Positions 1 to 6,831 are shown, counted from the first letter of the stretch. The stretch is 6,831 nt of DNA from an uncultured Bacteroidales bacterium (GCA_945837185.1 CAMAMZ010000113.1:1-6831); one strand, 5' to 3'. Translations and numbers: made by a program. The notes: generated from the letters alone by a model not told the origin.

Positions 1-4
1 TCAT

Positions 5-35
5 ATAAAAAACAGCCGCACTTTTGGTGCGGCTG
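5..35 (-). terminator. Rho-independent terminator of the receptor-GH92 unit
   Basis: Bases 13-21 (CAGCCGCAC) and 27-35 (GTGCGGCTG) form a perfect 9-bp GC-rich stem with a 5-base loop. Read on the minus strand, the hairpin is followed at once by six T residues (7-12) and then an AT-rich stretch. It begins 18 bases after the TAA stop of the GH92 gene, which is the expected place for an intrinsic terminator. On the plus strand no T-run follows the stem, so it should work mainly in the minus direction. Confidence 0.93.
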
Positions 36-53
36 CTGAAAACTTGTGGAAAC

Positions 54-2294
54 TTATTTTGTCATGACAAATTCGAGGGTTCCTCCCTCCATGATGTCTT
101 GATGGGTGATATAGTTCTGTGTATATTTCTTGCCATTTAGTTTTACAGCCTTGATATAGCAGTCGTCTTTGCCCCGGCGGTTTGTTTTCACTGTAAAAGT
201 CTTGCCGTTTGAAAGTTGTATGTCAACACGCTTGAGTTGTGGAGAACCGAAAAGATACACGCCCGATGCAGGGTCGACAGGGTAGAAGCCCATGGACGAC
301 CAGATGTACCAAGCCGACATCTGACCGCAGTCTTCATTGCCTGAATAGCCATCTATACGGTTGAAGTATTGTTCCGTCATCACCTTGTTGGCATAATATT
401 GTGCCTTGCGGGGAGAATCGGTCCAGTTATAGAGATAGGCACAATGATGACTGGGTTCGTTGCCGTGCGCATACTGACCGATAAAGCCACTGGCGTTGCC
501 ACCACCATCTAAGTCGACCCGGGTATTGTCGGAAAACAGACTGTCGAGGGCTGCCTCAAAACGTTGCTTTCCGCCAAAGAGTTCTATCATGTCGGGCACA
601 TCCTGCGGCACGAAGAAACGATACTGCCAGGCATTGCCTTCGGAATAGGGGTGCATGCCTACAGGACGATAGGAATAGGGGTTGAAAGGATGCATCCAGT
701 TTCCTTTATCGTCTTTGGCCCTGAAGAAGCCTGTTCCGGCGTCATATAGATTCCGGTAATAGCGTGAGCGGGCATCGAAAATCTTATATTCCTCTTTCTT
801 GCCCAAGGCCTGGGCAAGGCGTGCCACGCAGGCATCATCATAAGCATTCTCCAACGTGATGGAGACAGATTCTTTCTGCAGATTCTCGGGTAGATAGCCA
901 AAACGTTCCAAAAGCGACCATGGCGATTTGCGGTGGTCGCGCATGGAGGTGCCACGCACGGCTTCATATACCTTCTTGCTGTCTACACCGGGAATACCCT
1001 TGAGTGCAGCATCAACCACCACTGGGATAGCATGATTGCCTATCATGCAATAGTTTTCAGAGCCCCATAGTTGCCAGATGGGCAGATAGCCATAGGTGTC
1101 GTATTGCCGTAGCATGCTCTTGACGAATTGCGACACACGTTCGGGTTTGAGCAGGGTGTAAAGGGGATTGCAGGCACGGAACGTGTCCCATAATGAGAAG
1201 GTGCTGTATTGGGTGTCGCCTTCCGGCAGGCGGGCTGTGGTGTAGTCAGTCCGTGTATAGTCGCCATTACAATCCGATACGATGTTGGGTTGGATATAGG
1301 CATGATACAGGCCGGTGTAGAAGATGGCCTTCTGGTCGTCGGTACCCTCAATACGGATATTGGAGAGTTCTTTTTCCCAAGCCTCAACAGCCTTTGTGCG
1401 TATCAGTTCAAAATCCCAGCCCGGATTCTCTGTCTTCAGGTTTTCCTTGGCATTCTCAATGCTCACCGGTGAGATGCCCACCTTGATGAGGAGGGGTTTG
1501 GTGTCGGGGAAGAAGGACAGGAAGCATTTGGTGTTACGGCCATTGGCCACATCTGTCTTTGTCAGGATGTCATCTCCAGAGCGGAAGATACACTGCATGA
1601 CCGGACGGGAGAACTCTGCATAGAAATACACGGCACGTTCTTTCTGCCATCCGCTCAACCGTCTGTAGCCCACCATGGTGTTGGCATCGAGCAAACGCAA
1701 CTGTGAGTTGAAGATAATGGTTTGCCGGTCACCGCCACGATTCTGTCCGGCATGTGCCATGTCGAAGATGAGGCGTGCTTCCTTGCCTTCCGGATAGGTG
1801 ATGCGTGTCATGCCTGTGCGTGTGGTAGCGGTAAGCTCGGTAAGGATATCCGAATCGCTGAACTTCACGGCATAGTAGCCTACTGACGCTTGCTCGTTGG
1901 CATGGTCAAACGTCTCGGGAAAGGTTTCTTTGCGAAGCATGGACGCAAAGGGCTTTACGGTGGGTTGGAACATCACATCCAGCAGGTCAACACAGCCTGT
2001 TCCGCTGAGGTGGGTATGTGAGAAACCGTAGATGGTGTTGAGACTATAGTCGTAGCCGGAAGCACCATCGCCATTGGGACACACAAACTCCTCAGGACTG
2101 AGTTGAACCAATCCGAAGGGAGTGGTAGCGCCAGGGAACGTGCCGCCTTTCAAACTGTTGGCATCAACCTGACCTGTGCCAATGAAGGGATTTACATAGC
2201 GGGTAACTCCGCCCTCGTCATCTCTTGTTGTGGCGTGTACCATGGTGAGGTTCAGCGCCATGCATAGTGTAAGCAATACATGTTTTTTCTTCAT
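54..2294 (-). CDS. Secreted GH92 family alpha-mannosidase
   Basis: The 746-residue product is a glycoside hydrolase of family 92: inverting, calcium-dependent exo-alpha-mannosidases, mostly from Bacteroidetes, that trim mannose from N-glycans or mannans. The start is supported by an immediate type I signal peptide (lysines at 2-4, hydrophobic core, likely cleavage near VHA, residue 22). No lipobox is seen, so the enzyme is probably periplasmic or released rather than lipid-anchored. Family motifs seen in order are YVNPFIGTG (33-41), TFPGATTPFG (52-61), GFSHTHLSGTG (90-100), EGNAWQY (from E552), HGNEPSHH (610-617) and GNEDCGQMSAW (652-662). In the family a Glu is the general acid and an Asp the base; E552 and D655 are my candidates by motif. 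Length is normal for a full N-terminal beta-sandwich plus (alpha/alpha)6 domain, with no frameshift or missing motif. The start lies 21 bases after the receptor stop, which implies co-transcription. The linkage specificity (alpha-1,2, 1,3 or 1,6) cannot be read from the sequence. Confidence 0.95.
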   Translation of the reverse strand: MKKKHVLLTLCMALNLTMVHATTRDDEGGVTRYVNPFIGTGQVDANSLKGGTFPGATTPFGLVQLSPEEFVCPNGDGASGYDYSLNTIYGFSHTHLSGTGCVDLLDVMFQPTVKPFASMLRKETFPETFDHANEQASVGYYAVKFSDSDILTELTATTRTGMTRITYPEGKEARLIFDMAHAGQNRGGDRQTIIFNSQLRLLDANTMVGYRRLSGWQKERAVYFYAEFSRPVMQCIFRSGDDILTKTDVANGRNTKCFLSFFPDTKPLLIKVGISPVSIENAKENLKTENPGWDFELIRTKAVEAWEKELSNIRIEGTDDQKAIFYTGLYHAYIQPNIVSDCNGDYTRTDYTTARLPEGDTQYSTFSLWDTFRACNPLYTLLKPERVSQFVKSMLRQYDTYGYLPIWQLWGSENYCMIGNHAIPVVVDAALKGIPGVDSKKVYEAVRGTSMRDHRKSPWSLLERFGYLPENLQKESVSITLENAYDDACVARLAQALGKKEEYKIFDARSRYYRNLYDAGTGFFRAKDDKGNWMHPFNPYSYRPVGMHPYSEGNAWQYRFFVPQDVPDMIELFGGKQRFEAALDSLFSDNTRVDLDGGGNASGFIGQYAHGNEPSHHCAYLYNWTDSPRKAQYYANKVMTEQYFNRIDGYSGNEDCGQMSAWYIWSSMGFYPVDPASGVYLFGSPQLKRVDIQLSNGKTFTVKTNRRGKDDCYIKAVKLNGKKYTQNYITHQDIMEGGTLEFVMTK

Positions 2295-2315
2295 TGTTGC
2301 TATTGTTTTTAGGGT

Positions 2316-4808
2316 TTACATATCATCGCCACCTCCATACATCTCTGAAGGATCCATCTCATTGCCGTTTTGTTTGTTGGGTTGTTTCTTCTTCTTGGCT
2401 GTTCCGAAGTTATAGCTGATGGTGAGGTTCACTTTGCGACTACTTCTTCGGTTGAGCTGGTGACGGGTGAAGGTCTCGCTGCTGGTGAAGGATTCAAACT
2501 GCCGTGTGTTGAACAAGTCTCTACAGTTGAGCGAAACGGTTATTTTCTTGTTGAGGAAGTTTTTCCGCACACCTAGGTCAACATTGTAATTGCTTTTGCG
2601 ATAGCCCTGGGTGATGACCTGTCGTGAACGGTAGCGACCGCCCAACTGCACAGAAATATCGTAAGGCAGAATAAGGCTTGCCTGCATGCGTGCATTCCAG
2701 GTGAAGTTGGAGTTCCCTTCACCGTTTATTTCCTGACCATCAATCTCGTAACGGAACCCATCTAACTTATAATAATAAGCATTCACGTTGGTTGTGAGAT
2801 CAAGAATGCGCCATAGTTTGTTTTTCAGCGTTGCCTCAACACCCGAGCTCTGGCTCTTTGCCACGTTCTTGTGTGTGGCATACATGATGCCTGAGTTTGG
2901 ATCTTGCCAGCTGATGCGTTGCATCACGTCTGTGGTGGGACGGTAATAGGTGCTCACAAGCAATGAATGCTGTGACCAGGAATGCAGATAGTTGAGCGAG
3001 AATGAGTTGGAGAACTCTGGTGTGAGTTCAGGATTACCGAAACTTACTGTTGTAGCATCGCGTGTGTCGCGGAAGGAGTTAAGTTGGTGACCTCTTGGCC
3101 TGCGCAGGCGTCGCGTGTAGTTAAGTTGCAGTTGGTCGTTTTCGGTAAGCTGATAGCTCATGAAAACACTGGGAAAGAGTTGGAAATAGTCTTTCTTGAA
3201 AGCCGGGTCGCGCAAACTGGCATCGTGTTCCTGTTCCCAACTGAAGCTTTCCGTGTTCACCTTCCAATATTCCCCTCGCAAGCCTCCCATGATACCGAGC
3301 TTGCCCCATTGATACTGGGCTGTGAGATAAAGGGCGTGCATATCCATGTCATAGATGAAGCGGTTGAAGAAATCACGTTCTTCAGTCAGCTGTGTGCCCT
3401 GCCAGGTGTCATCGCTCCATGACTCCTGAGGCGTATTCTCATGCGAGAAGTTTCCCTGATAACCTGTTTGAATCTTGAATTGTTCGGTTATGGGATTCTC
3501 ATAGTCAAGTTTTACTTCCCATTTGCGGCTGTTGATGAAGGTGGGACGCGACTGATAACTATAAATCGTTTCACGGGTAGGATCGTCAAAGAAGGCTGTA
3601 GAATCTTGATAGATGTTGCCGTTGTCAGCCTTCCATCGGCCGAAACTCACTACAAAGTCCAGGAAATGGCGGTCAGTAAAGTTGTGGCGATAGTTGAATT
3701 CCATGTGTGCCATGTTCATGTCGCCCACACCCTTGGTCTTGCGCATCATCAGTTTGCTGTCCTTGTCGGCACCCATCGTACCGTAATGGTAGGGTGTGGC
3801 CGACCAGTCATAGTGTTTGCCGTTCATGGTCATGCCGCTAAGACTCACATCGTCTTTCTTTGTGGCATGCCAAGTGATTCCCGCACGTGAAAAGATGCCA
3901 TTGCCCATTCTGCTGTTGGTGGTGCGATAGTGCTGGTATTGTTGGGATAGAGGGAAGAATTGTTCGCTCTCCGTACGACCTTTGTTGGCGCGATGGCGGT
4001 AGCCAATATTCAGATAAGCGTCAACGACACTGCTGTTAACATTGATATTGGCACTGGTGGAAGCCCCTTTACGGCTGTCGCCTCCCACTTCCACGGAACC
4101 ATAGTAGCCCGGTTTGCGGTCTTTCTTCAATACGATATTAATGATGCCGGCTGAGCCTTCGGCAGAGAATTTGGCCGAGGGATTGTCGATGACCTCTATG
4201 CGCTCAATGCTTTCGGCAGGCAATTGCTGAAGAATCTGTGCACGGTTGTCGCTGGTCAGTCCGCTGGCTTTACCATTAATCCATACTTCTACACTTTCAT
4301 TGCCACGCAGGGAGATGTTGCCATCGTTGTCCACCTCTACCGAGGGGATATTGTCGAGCACATCGCTGGCAGCTTGTCCGGCGTTGCTTACCAACTGGCT
4401 TACATCGAACGACTTGCGGTCGACTTCCAGTTTCATGGCAGACTTCTGTCCCGTAATCTTCACTTCCTTGAGCATACGGGCATCTTCTTTCATGTAAACG
4501 GCTGTAAAGGAAACAGATTTATTCTGGGCAGAGATTGTTACTTGGCGTGTAACTGTCTTGTAACCCATGTAGGAAAAAGTGATGCGATAGGTGCCGTTGG
4601 CAAGTGGCGACAGTTTGAAGTGTCCTTCCATATCGGTAATGGCTCCCTTGATGGTTTTGGTAGAGTCGCTTAAGGAGCTGACTACAACATTGACAAACTC
4701 TAAGGGTGTGTTGTTCGCTTTGTCCAATACCGTGCCTTTCACGATGCCTTGCGCATAGCTTGCTGTGGTGCATAACACCAGCAATGTGTAAAATATCAAT
4801 CGATTCAT
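2316..4808 (-). CDS. TonB-dependent receptor-like outer membrane beta-barrel protein
   Basis: The 830-residue product has a signal peptide (probable cleavage at SYA/Q, residues 17-20). A carboxypeptidase-regulatory-like beta-sandwich follows (about 22-107, GTVLDK through YRITFSYMGYKT), then a TonB-box-like segment MLKEVKITG (112-120). The plug domain spans about 125-230 and includes VLDNIPSVEV, ISLRGNESVEVWINGK and IERIEVIDNPSAKFSAEGSAGIINI. The long C-terminal barrel carries YTRRLRRPRGHQLNSF (564-579) and FGNPELTPE (590-598), hallmarks of the outer-membrane beta-barrel family typified by OMP_b-brl_3. These proteins are thought to move ligands across the outer membrane using TonB/ExbBD energy; the substrate is unknown. 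There is no STN domain, no SusC-type signature and no adjacent SusD, so a SusC label would be wrong. The last predicted strand ends near G802, followed by a 28-residue charged tail. GH92 follows 21 bases downstream, which suggests a role in glycan or glycopeptide capture, but that is inference. Confidence 0.92.
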   Translation of the reverse strand: MNRLIFYTLLVLCTTASYAQGIVKGTVLDKANNTPLEFVNVVVSSLSDSTKTIKGAITDMEGHFKLSPLANGTYRITFSYMGYKTVTRQVTISAQNKSVSFTAVYMKEDARMLKEVKITGQKSAMKLEVDRKSFDVSQLVSNAGQAASDVLDNIPSVEVDNDGNISLRGNESVEVWINGKASGLTSDNRAQILQQLPAESIERIEVIDNPSAKFSAEGSAGIINIVLKKDRKPGYYGSVEVGGDSRKGASTSANINVNSSVVDAYLNIGYRHRANKGRTESEQFFPLSQQYQHYRTTNSRMGNGIFSRAGITWHATKKDDVSLSGMTMNGKHYDWSATPYHYGTMGADKDSKLMMRKTKGVGDMNMAHMEFNYRHNFTDRHFLDFVVSFGRWKADNGNIYQDSTAFFDDPTRETIYSYQSRPTFINSRKWEVKLDYENPITEQFKIQTGYQGNFSHENTPQESWSDDTWQGTQLTEERDFFNRFIYDMDMHALYLTAQYQWGKLGIMGGLRGEYWKVNTESFSWEQEHDASLRDPAFKKDYFQLFPSVFMSYQLTENDQLQLNYTRRLRRPRGHQLNSFRDTRDATTVSFGNPELTPEFSNSFSLNYLHSWSQHSLLVSTYYRPTTDVMQRISWQDPNSGIMYATHKNVAKSQSSGVEATLKNKLWRILDLTTNVNAYYYKLDGFRYEIDGQEINGEGNSNFTWNARMQASLILPYDISVQLGGRYRSRQVITQGYRKSNYNVDLGVRKNFLNKKITVSLNCRDLFNTRQFESFTSSETFTRHQLNRRSSRKVNLTISYNFGTAKKKKQPNKQNGNEMDPSEMYGGGDDM

Positions 4809-4890
4809 ATCTGTTGGATAGTTATTCTTCCAATTTGCTTTAATATCGTAAAAAAAAGCCTTTCTTTTCCTTTTTATAGAATTAAATGCG

Positions 4891-4898
4891 TATCTTTG
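4891..4898 (+). promoter_or_regulatory. Bacteroidetes-type -7 promoter box for tRNA-Arg
   Basis: TATCTTTG matches the Bacteroidetes housekeeping -7 consensus TAnnTTTG exactly. It ends 16 bases before the first base of the tRNA, so transcription would start roughly 7-10 bases upstream of the mature 5' end. A clean -33 TTTG is absent; the region about 20 bases upstream is only T-rich (4865-4868 and 4871-4875). A tRNA promoter is therefore likely, though only one box is well matched. Confidence 0.72.
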
Positions 4899-4914
4899 CA
4901 GCCGAAAAGAGGAG

Positions 4915-4986
4915 GGTCCCGTAGTTAAATGGATAGAACGGAGGTTTCCTAAACCTTTGATCCGAGTTCGATTCTCGGCGGGATCA
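4915..4986 (+). tRNA. tRNA-Arg, anticodon CCU
   Basis: A full cloverleaf can be folded. The acceptor stem is 4915-4921 with 4979-4985 (seven pairs, one G-U). The D stem is 4924-4926 with 4937-4939. The anticodon stem is 4941-4945 with 4953-4957, around the loop TTCCTAA. The T stem is 4962-4966 with 4974-4978, around TTCGATT. The anticodon at 4948-4950 is CCT, which reads AGG codons, so the tRNA is arginine-specific. The discriminator base is A (4986), and CCA is not encoded (CTA follows), so it would be added after transcription. The gene lies alone on the plus strand between two minus-strand genes, divergent from the receptor gene and convergent with GH20. Confidence 0.95.
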
Positions 4987-5002
4987 CTACTTTATGTTAT
5001 TT

Positions 5003-5015
5003 GCTGTGTCACAGC
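5003..5015. repeat. Short perfect palindrome after the tRNA
   Basis: GCTGTGTCACAGC is two 6-base inverted arms around one central T, starting 17 bases after the tRNA 3' end. It could be a small RNA hairpin in the 3' trailer or a protein site. No function can be assigned, and such a short palindrome could arise by chance. Confidence 0.4.
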
Positions 5016-5017
5016 GT

Positions 5018-5050
5018 GGGGATGTACTTTCAAGGTACATCCCCTTGTTG
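5018..5050 (+). terminator. Hairpin terminator downstream of tRNA-Arg
   Basis: GGGGATGTAC (5018-5027) pairs perfectly with GTACATCCCC (5035-5044), giving a 10-bp stem with a 7-base loop. The plus-strand continuation TTGTTGTT is T-rich but interrupted by G. It lies 31 bases past the tRNA and 33 bases beyond the GH20 stop codon in the convergent direction. On the minus strand the stem is not followed by a T-run, so it is mainly a terminator for the tRNA and at best a weak one or an RNA-stabilizing end for GH20. Confidence 0.8.
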
Positions 5051-5083
5051 TTATAGAGTGGTTATGTGTGATGTGACAGTTGC

Positions 5084-6730
5084 CTACAAGTCGCGTGACT
5101 CTAAACGATAGAGTTCGGGCCACAGATGGCGCGCATACACATAGCCCTTGAGTTCGTAGAGTTTGCGAAGAGGTTCAAGGCGTTTCAGGAAGTCCTTGTA
5201 ATCTTTCTTGTCGGCTTGCATCCATTGTACCTCGCAAAGAGCACCCATACGTGGCAATACCTGATATTCTGCCAAGTCATCACAGATGATGTATTCCGTC
5301 CACAAGTTAGCCTGAACTCCTAAGATATGCGCTACCGTTTCTGGTGTGGCATTTGCGGGAACCGGTTCAAAACTATAGGTCTTCTCAATGGGCAGTTCAC
5401 CCCCTATGAGCAATGGTTCATTGTGTTGCTGTTTGGTTTGATAGAAATCGAAATAGCAATGTGAGGTAGGACTCATCACTACATCATGCCCCTTGGCGGC
5501 AGCCTCGGCACCAGGTTCGGCACCACGCCATGACATGATGGCAGCCGATGCATCGACATTACATTCAAGGAGTTCATCCCAACCAATAACCTTGCGACCT
5601 TTCGATGCCAGATATTTCTGCACTTCCGATGTGAAGTAACCCTGCAGACGGTCTTCCTTGTTCTGTTTGCCCTCTGCCTTGATGCCTTGCTTGGCTATCA
5701 TAGCCTGACACTTAGGACAGTCTCTCCAACGGTGTTTGGGAGCTTCATCACCTCCTATGTGGATGTATTTTGACGGGAAGAGGTCGCACACCTCATCCAG
5801 TACATCTTTGATGAACGAATAGGTCTTGGGATTGCCAGCGCAGAGAATGTCTCTATACACACCCCAGAAGTGCCCCACCTGGTAAGGACCTCCTGTGCAA
5901 CCCAATTCCGGATAGGCAGCCAGCACAGCCAGCATGTGGCCGGGCATGTCTATCTCAGGGATGATTTCTATATAGCGTTCAGCAGCATATTTCACGATTT
6001 CACGAATGTCGGCCTGTGAATAGTAACCGCCATAACGAATGCCATCGTCAACATCAGAGTTGCGTCCCAATGTGGTGCCGGAACGCCAGGCTGCCACTTC
6101 AGCCAGTTTCGGATATTTCTTGATTTCAATGCGCCAGCCTTGGTCTTCTGTCAGATGCCAGTGGAAACGGTTCATGTTGTGTAGCGCCATCATGTCGAGG
6201 TAGCGTTTCACGAAATCGACAGAGAAGATATGTCGGGCACAGTCAAGATGCATGCCACGATAAGAGAAGCGGGGAGCATCGGTGATGCGTGCGGCAGGCA
6301 GTGTGACAGCCTCTTTGGTTTTCAGTATAGGCAGACTCTTGCGCAAGGTCTGTATGCCATAGAAGATGCCTGCCGGTGTGCTGCCTGTAATGCGCAATCC
6401 TTTTGCGGTGATGTCGAGGCAATAACCTTCCTTTTCTGTTATCTTACTGTCAAGGGCAAGCACGATGTTTCCTTTTACATTCTTCTTGTCGGCCAACGTC
6501 ACCTGAAGCTGCATGCGGGTCATTTCGGCAATGTATTCACTCAGGAAACGGGCATTACGTGCCATTGCATCATCGCCTTGGTACACGATTTTCTTTGTTT
6601 CATCGAGCACAAAGGCATCACCTTTCACATTGTCAATACTTTGCGGGAGAGGCACTACATGATAGTCGGCCTCTGCGGCATGGCAGTGAAGGGCTACCAT
6701 GCAAACCAATAAGGTTAGAAGTTTCTTCAT
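5084..6730 (-). CDS. Secreted GH20 beta-N-acetylhexosaminidase
   Basis: The 548-residue product is a family 20 glycoside hydrolase. These remove terminal beta-linked GlcNAc or GalNAc by substrate-assisted catalysis, in which the substrate's 2-acetamido group acts as nucleophile. A type I signal peptide (MKKLL, hydrophobic core, likely cleavage near residues 18-19) supports the start. The N-terminal GH20b-like domain spans about 22-150. The TIM barrel begins near 154 with FSYRGMHLDCARH (155-167) and continues with FHWHLTEDQGWRIEIK (189-204) and PEIDMPGH (258-265). The catalytic Asp-Glu pair D328-E329 sits in HIGGDEAPK (324-332). GVQANLWTEY (471-480) and RMGALCEVQW (494-503) complete the active-site barrel. 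A CPKC motif (338-341) follows the catalytic pair, as in many Bacteroidetes homologs. The protein ends soon after the barrel, so it lacks the C-terminal carbohydrate-binding extensions of longer GH20 enzymes. It is probably periplasmic. Chitobiose, N-glycan and mucin glycans are all possible substrates. Confidence 0.95.
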   Translation of the reverse strand: MKKLLTLLVCMVALHCHAAEADYHVVPLPQSIDNVKGDAFVLDETKKIVYQGDDAMARNARFLSEYIAEMTRMQLQVTLADKKNVKGNIVLALDSKITEKEGYCLDITAKGLRITGSTPAGIFYGIQTLRKSLPILKTKEAVTLPAARITDAPRFSYRGMHLDCARHIFSVDFVKRYLDMMALHNMNRFHWHLTEDQGWRIEIKKYPKLAEVAAWRSGTTLGRNSDVDDGIRYGGYYSQADIREIVKYAAERYIEIIPEIDMPGHMLAVLAAYPELGCTGGPYQVGHFWGVYRDILCAGNPKTYSFIKDVLDEVCDLFPSKYIHIGGDEAPKHRWRDCPKCQAMIAKQGIKAEGKQNKEDRLQGYFTSEVQKYLASKGRKVIGWDELLECNVDASAAIMSWRGAEPGAEAAAKGHDVVMSPTSHCYFDFYQTKQQHNEPLLIGGELPIEKTYSFEPVPANATPETVAHILGVQANLWTEYIICDDLAEYQVLPRMGALCEVQWMQADKKDYKDFLKRLEPLRKLYELKGYVYARHLWPELYRLESRDL

Positions 6731-6770
6731 AATTACTTTTTTGATTAGGTCTTATTCTTGTTATAATAGC

Positions 6771-6831
6771 ATAATTTCACCATATTATAATTGTATTATT
6801 TCACCACATTGTTATGGTCTTATTATTTCAC
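6771..6831. repeat. Spaced direct repeat upstream of GH20
   Basis: The plus strand has ATAATTTCACCATATT at 6771-6786 and ATTATTTCACCACATT at 6795-6810, matching at 14 of 16 positions. A third copy, ATTATTTCAC (6822-6831), is cut by the window end. Start-to-start spacing is 24 and 27 bases. On the minus strand, toward GH20, the core reads GTGAAATWAT. A separate 9-mer, GGTCTTATT, also occurs twice in this leader (6748-6756 and 6816-6824). The array lies 41-101 bases upstream of the GH20 ATG, so it could be an operator or the edge of a longer tandem repeat. No TAnnTTTG box is seen on the minus strand here. Confidence 0.6.

Noticed and set aside
564..1623. Several plus-strand and alternative-frame open reading frames inside the GH92 gene
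   Set aside because: They lie wholly within a gene with full family motifs, show no recognizable domain, and are best explained as shadows of its codon bias.
2330..2336. GGAGGTG on the minus strand, resembling a Shine-Dalgarno site near the end of the receptor gene
   Set aside because: It encodes part of the Gly-rich tail, lies about 36 bases before the GH92 ATG (too far), and the nearby ATG is followed directly by the stop.
3084..4673. Plus-strand open reading frames of up to 149 codons opposite the receptor gene
   Set aside because: They overlap the conserved plug and barrel coding sequence, and their translations resemble no known family.
2316..4808. Calling the receptor a SusC/RagA protein
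   Set aside because: The SusC-type plug signature and a SusD neighbour are missing, while the barrel motifs fit the general outer-membrane beta-barrel family.
5003..5044. Intrinsic terminator for GH20 on the minus strand
   Set aside because: The stem is symmetric, but no T-run follows it in the minus direction, so it is assigned to the tRNA.
6230..6712. A 160-codon plus-strand open reading frame opposite the start of the GH20 gene
   Set aside because: It is antisense to the signal peptide and N-terminal domain of a clearly real gene, with no promoter box or domain of its own.
6675..6730. Possible lipoprotein signal in GH20 (Cys16 in the signal peptide)
   Set aside because: The residues before Cys16 are A-L-H, and His at -1 does not fit a lipobox. 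A type I cleavage just after it is more likely. Cys11 in GH92 and Cys13 in the receptor were rejected as too close to the N-terminus.
1..6831. CRISPR array, insertion sequence, riboswitch or phage remnant
   Set aside because: No regular repeat-spacer pattern, transposase, terminal inverted repeats or recognizable riboswitch fold was seen. The only repeat array is the short AT-rich one at the right edge.

Overview
The window looks like chromosomal DNA of a member of the Bacteroidales, most plausibly Prevotellaceae (Prevotella/Segatella-like) or a relative of Bacteroides. This rests on three things. The protein families present (GH92, GH20, and a TonB-dependent receptor with an N-terminal carboxypeptidase-regulatory-like domain) are typical of the phylum. 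None of the three starts has a Shine-Dalgarno sequence. A TAnnTTTG element, the Bacteroidetes -7 promoter box, lies upstream of the tRNA. The genus is inference only.

Layout from left to right. A strong intrinsic terminator (5-35, minus) ends a minus-strand transcription unit. In reading order that unit is an outer-membrane TonB-dependent receptor-like beta-barrel (4808 down to 2316) followed 21 bases later by a secreted GH92 alpha-mannosidase (2294 down to 54). A 275-base gap (4809-5083) carries a plus-strand tRNA-Arg with anticodon CCU, its likely promoter and a hairpin terminator. To its right is a minus-strand secreted GH20 beta-N-acetylhexosaminidase (6730 down to 5084). Its upstream 101 bases are AT-rich and contain a spaced direct repeat running off the window edge.

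How the genes may work together. GH92 enzymes remove alpha-linked mannose and GH20 enzymes remove terminal beta-GlcNAc/GalNAc. Together they fit trimming of host or dietary glycoproteins such as N-glycans, in the periplasm or at the cell surface. The receptor next to GH92 could import a released ligand. However, it belongs to the general outer-membrane beta-barrel family rather than SusC, and no SusD, regulator or sulfatase is visible, so this is not a canonical polysaccharide utilization locus within the window. The tRNA runs divergently from the receptor gene and converges on GH20, so GH20 and receptor-GH92 are probably separate transcription units.

I found no clearly novel system. The most noteworthy points are the repeat array upstream of GH20, the tRNA inserted between two glycan-degradation units, and a charged tail beyond the last strand of the receptor barrel.
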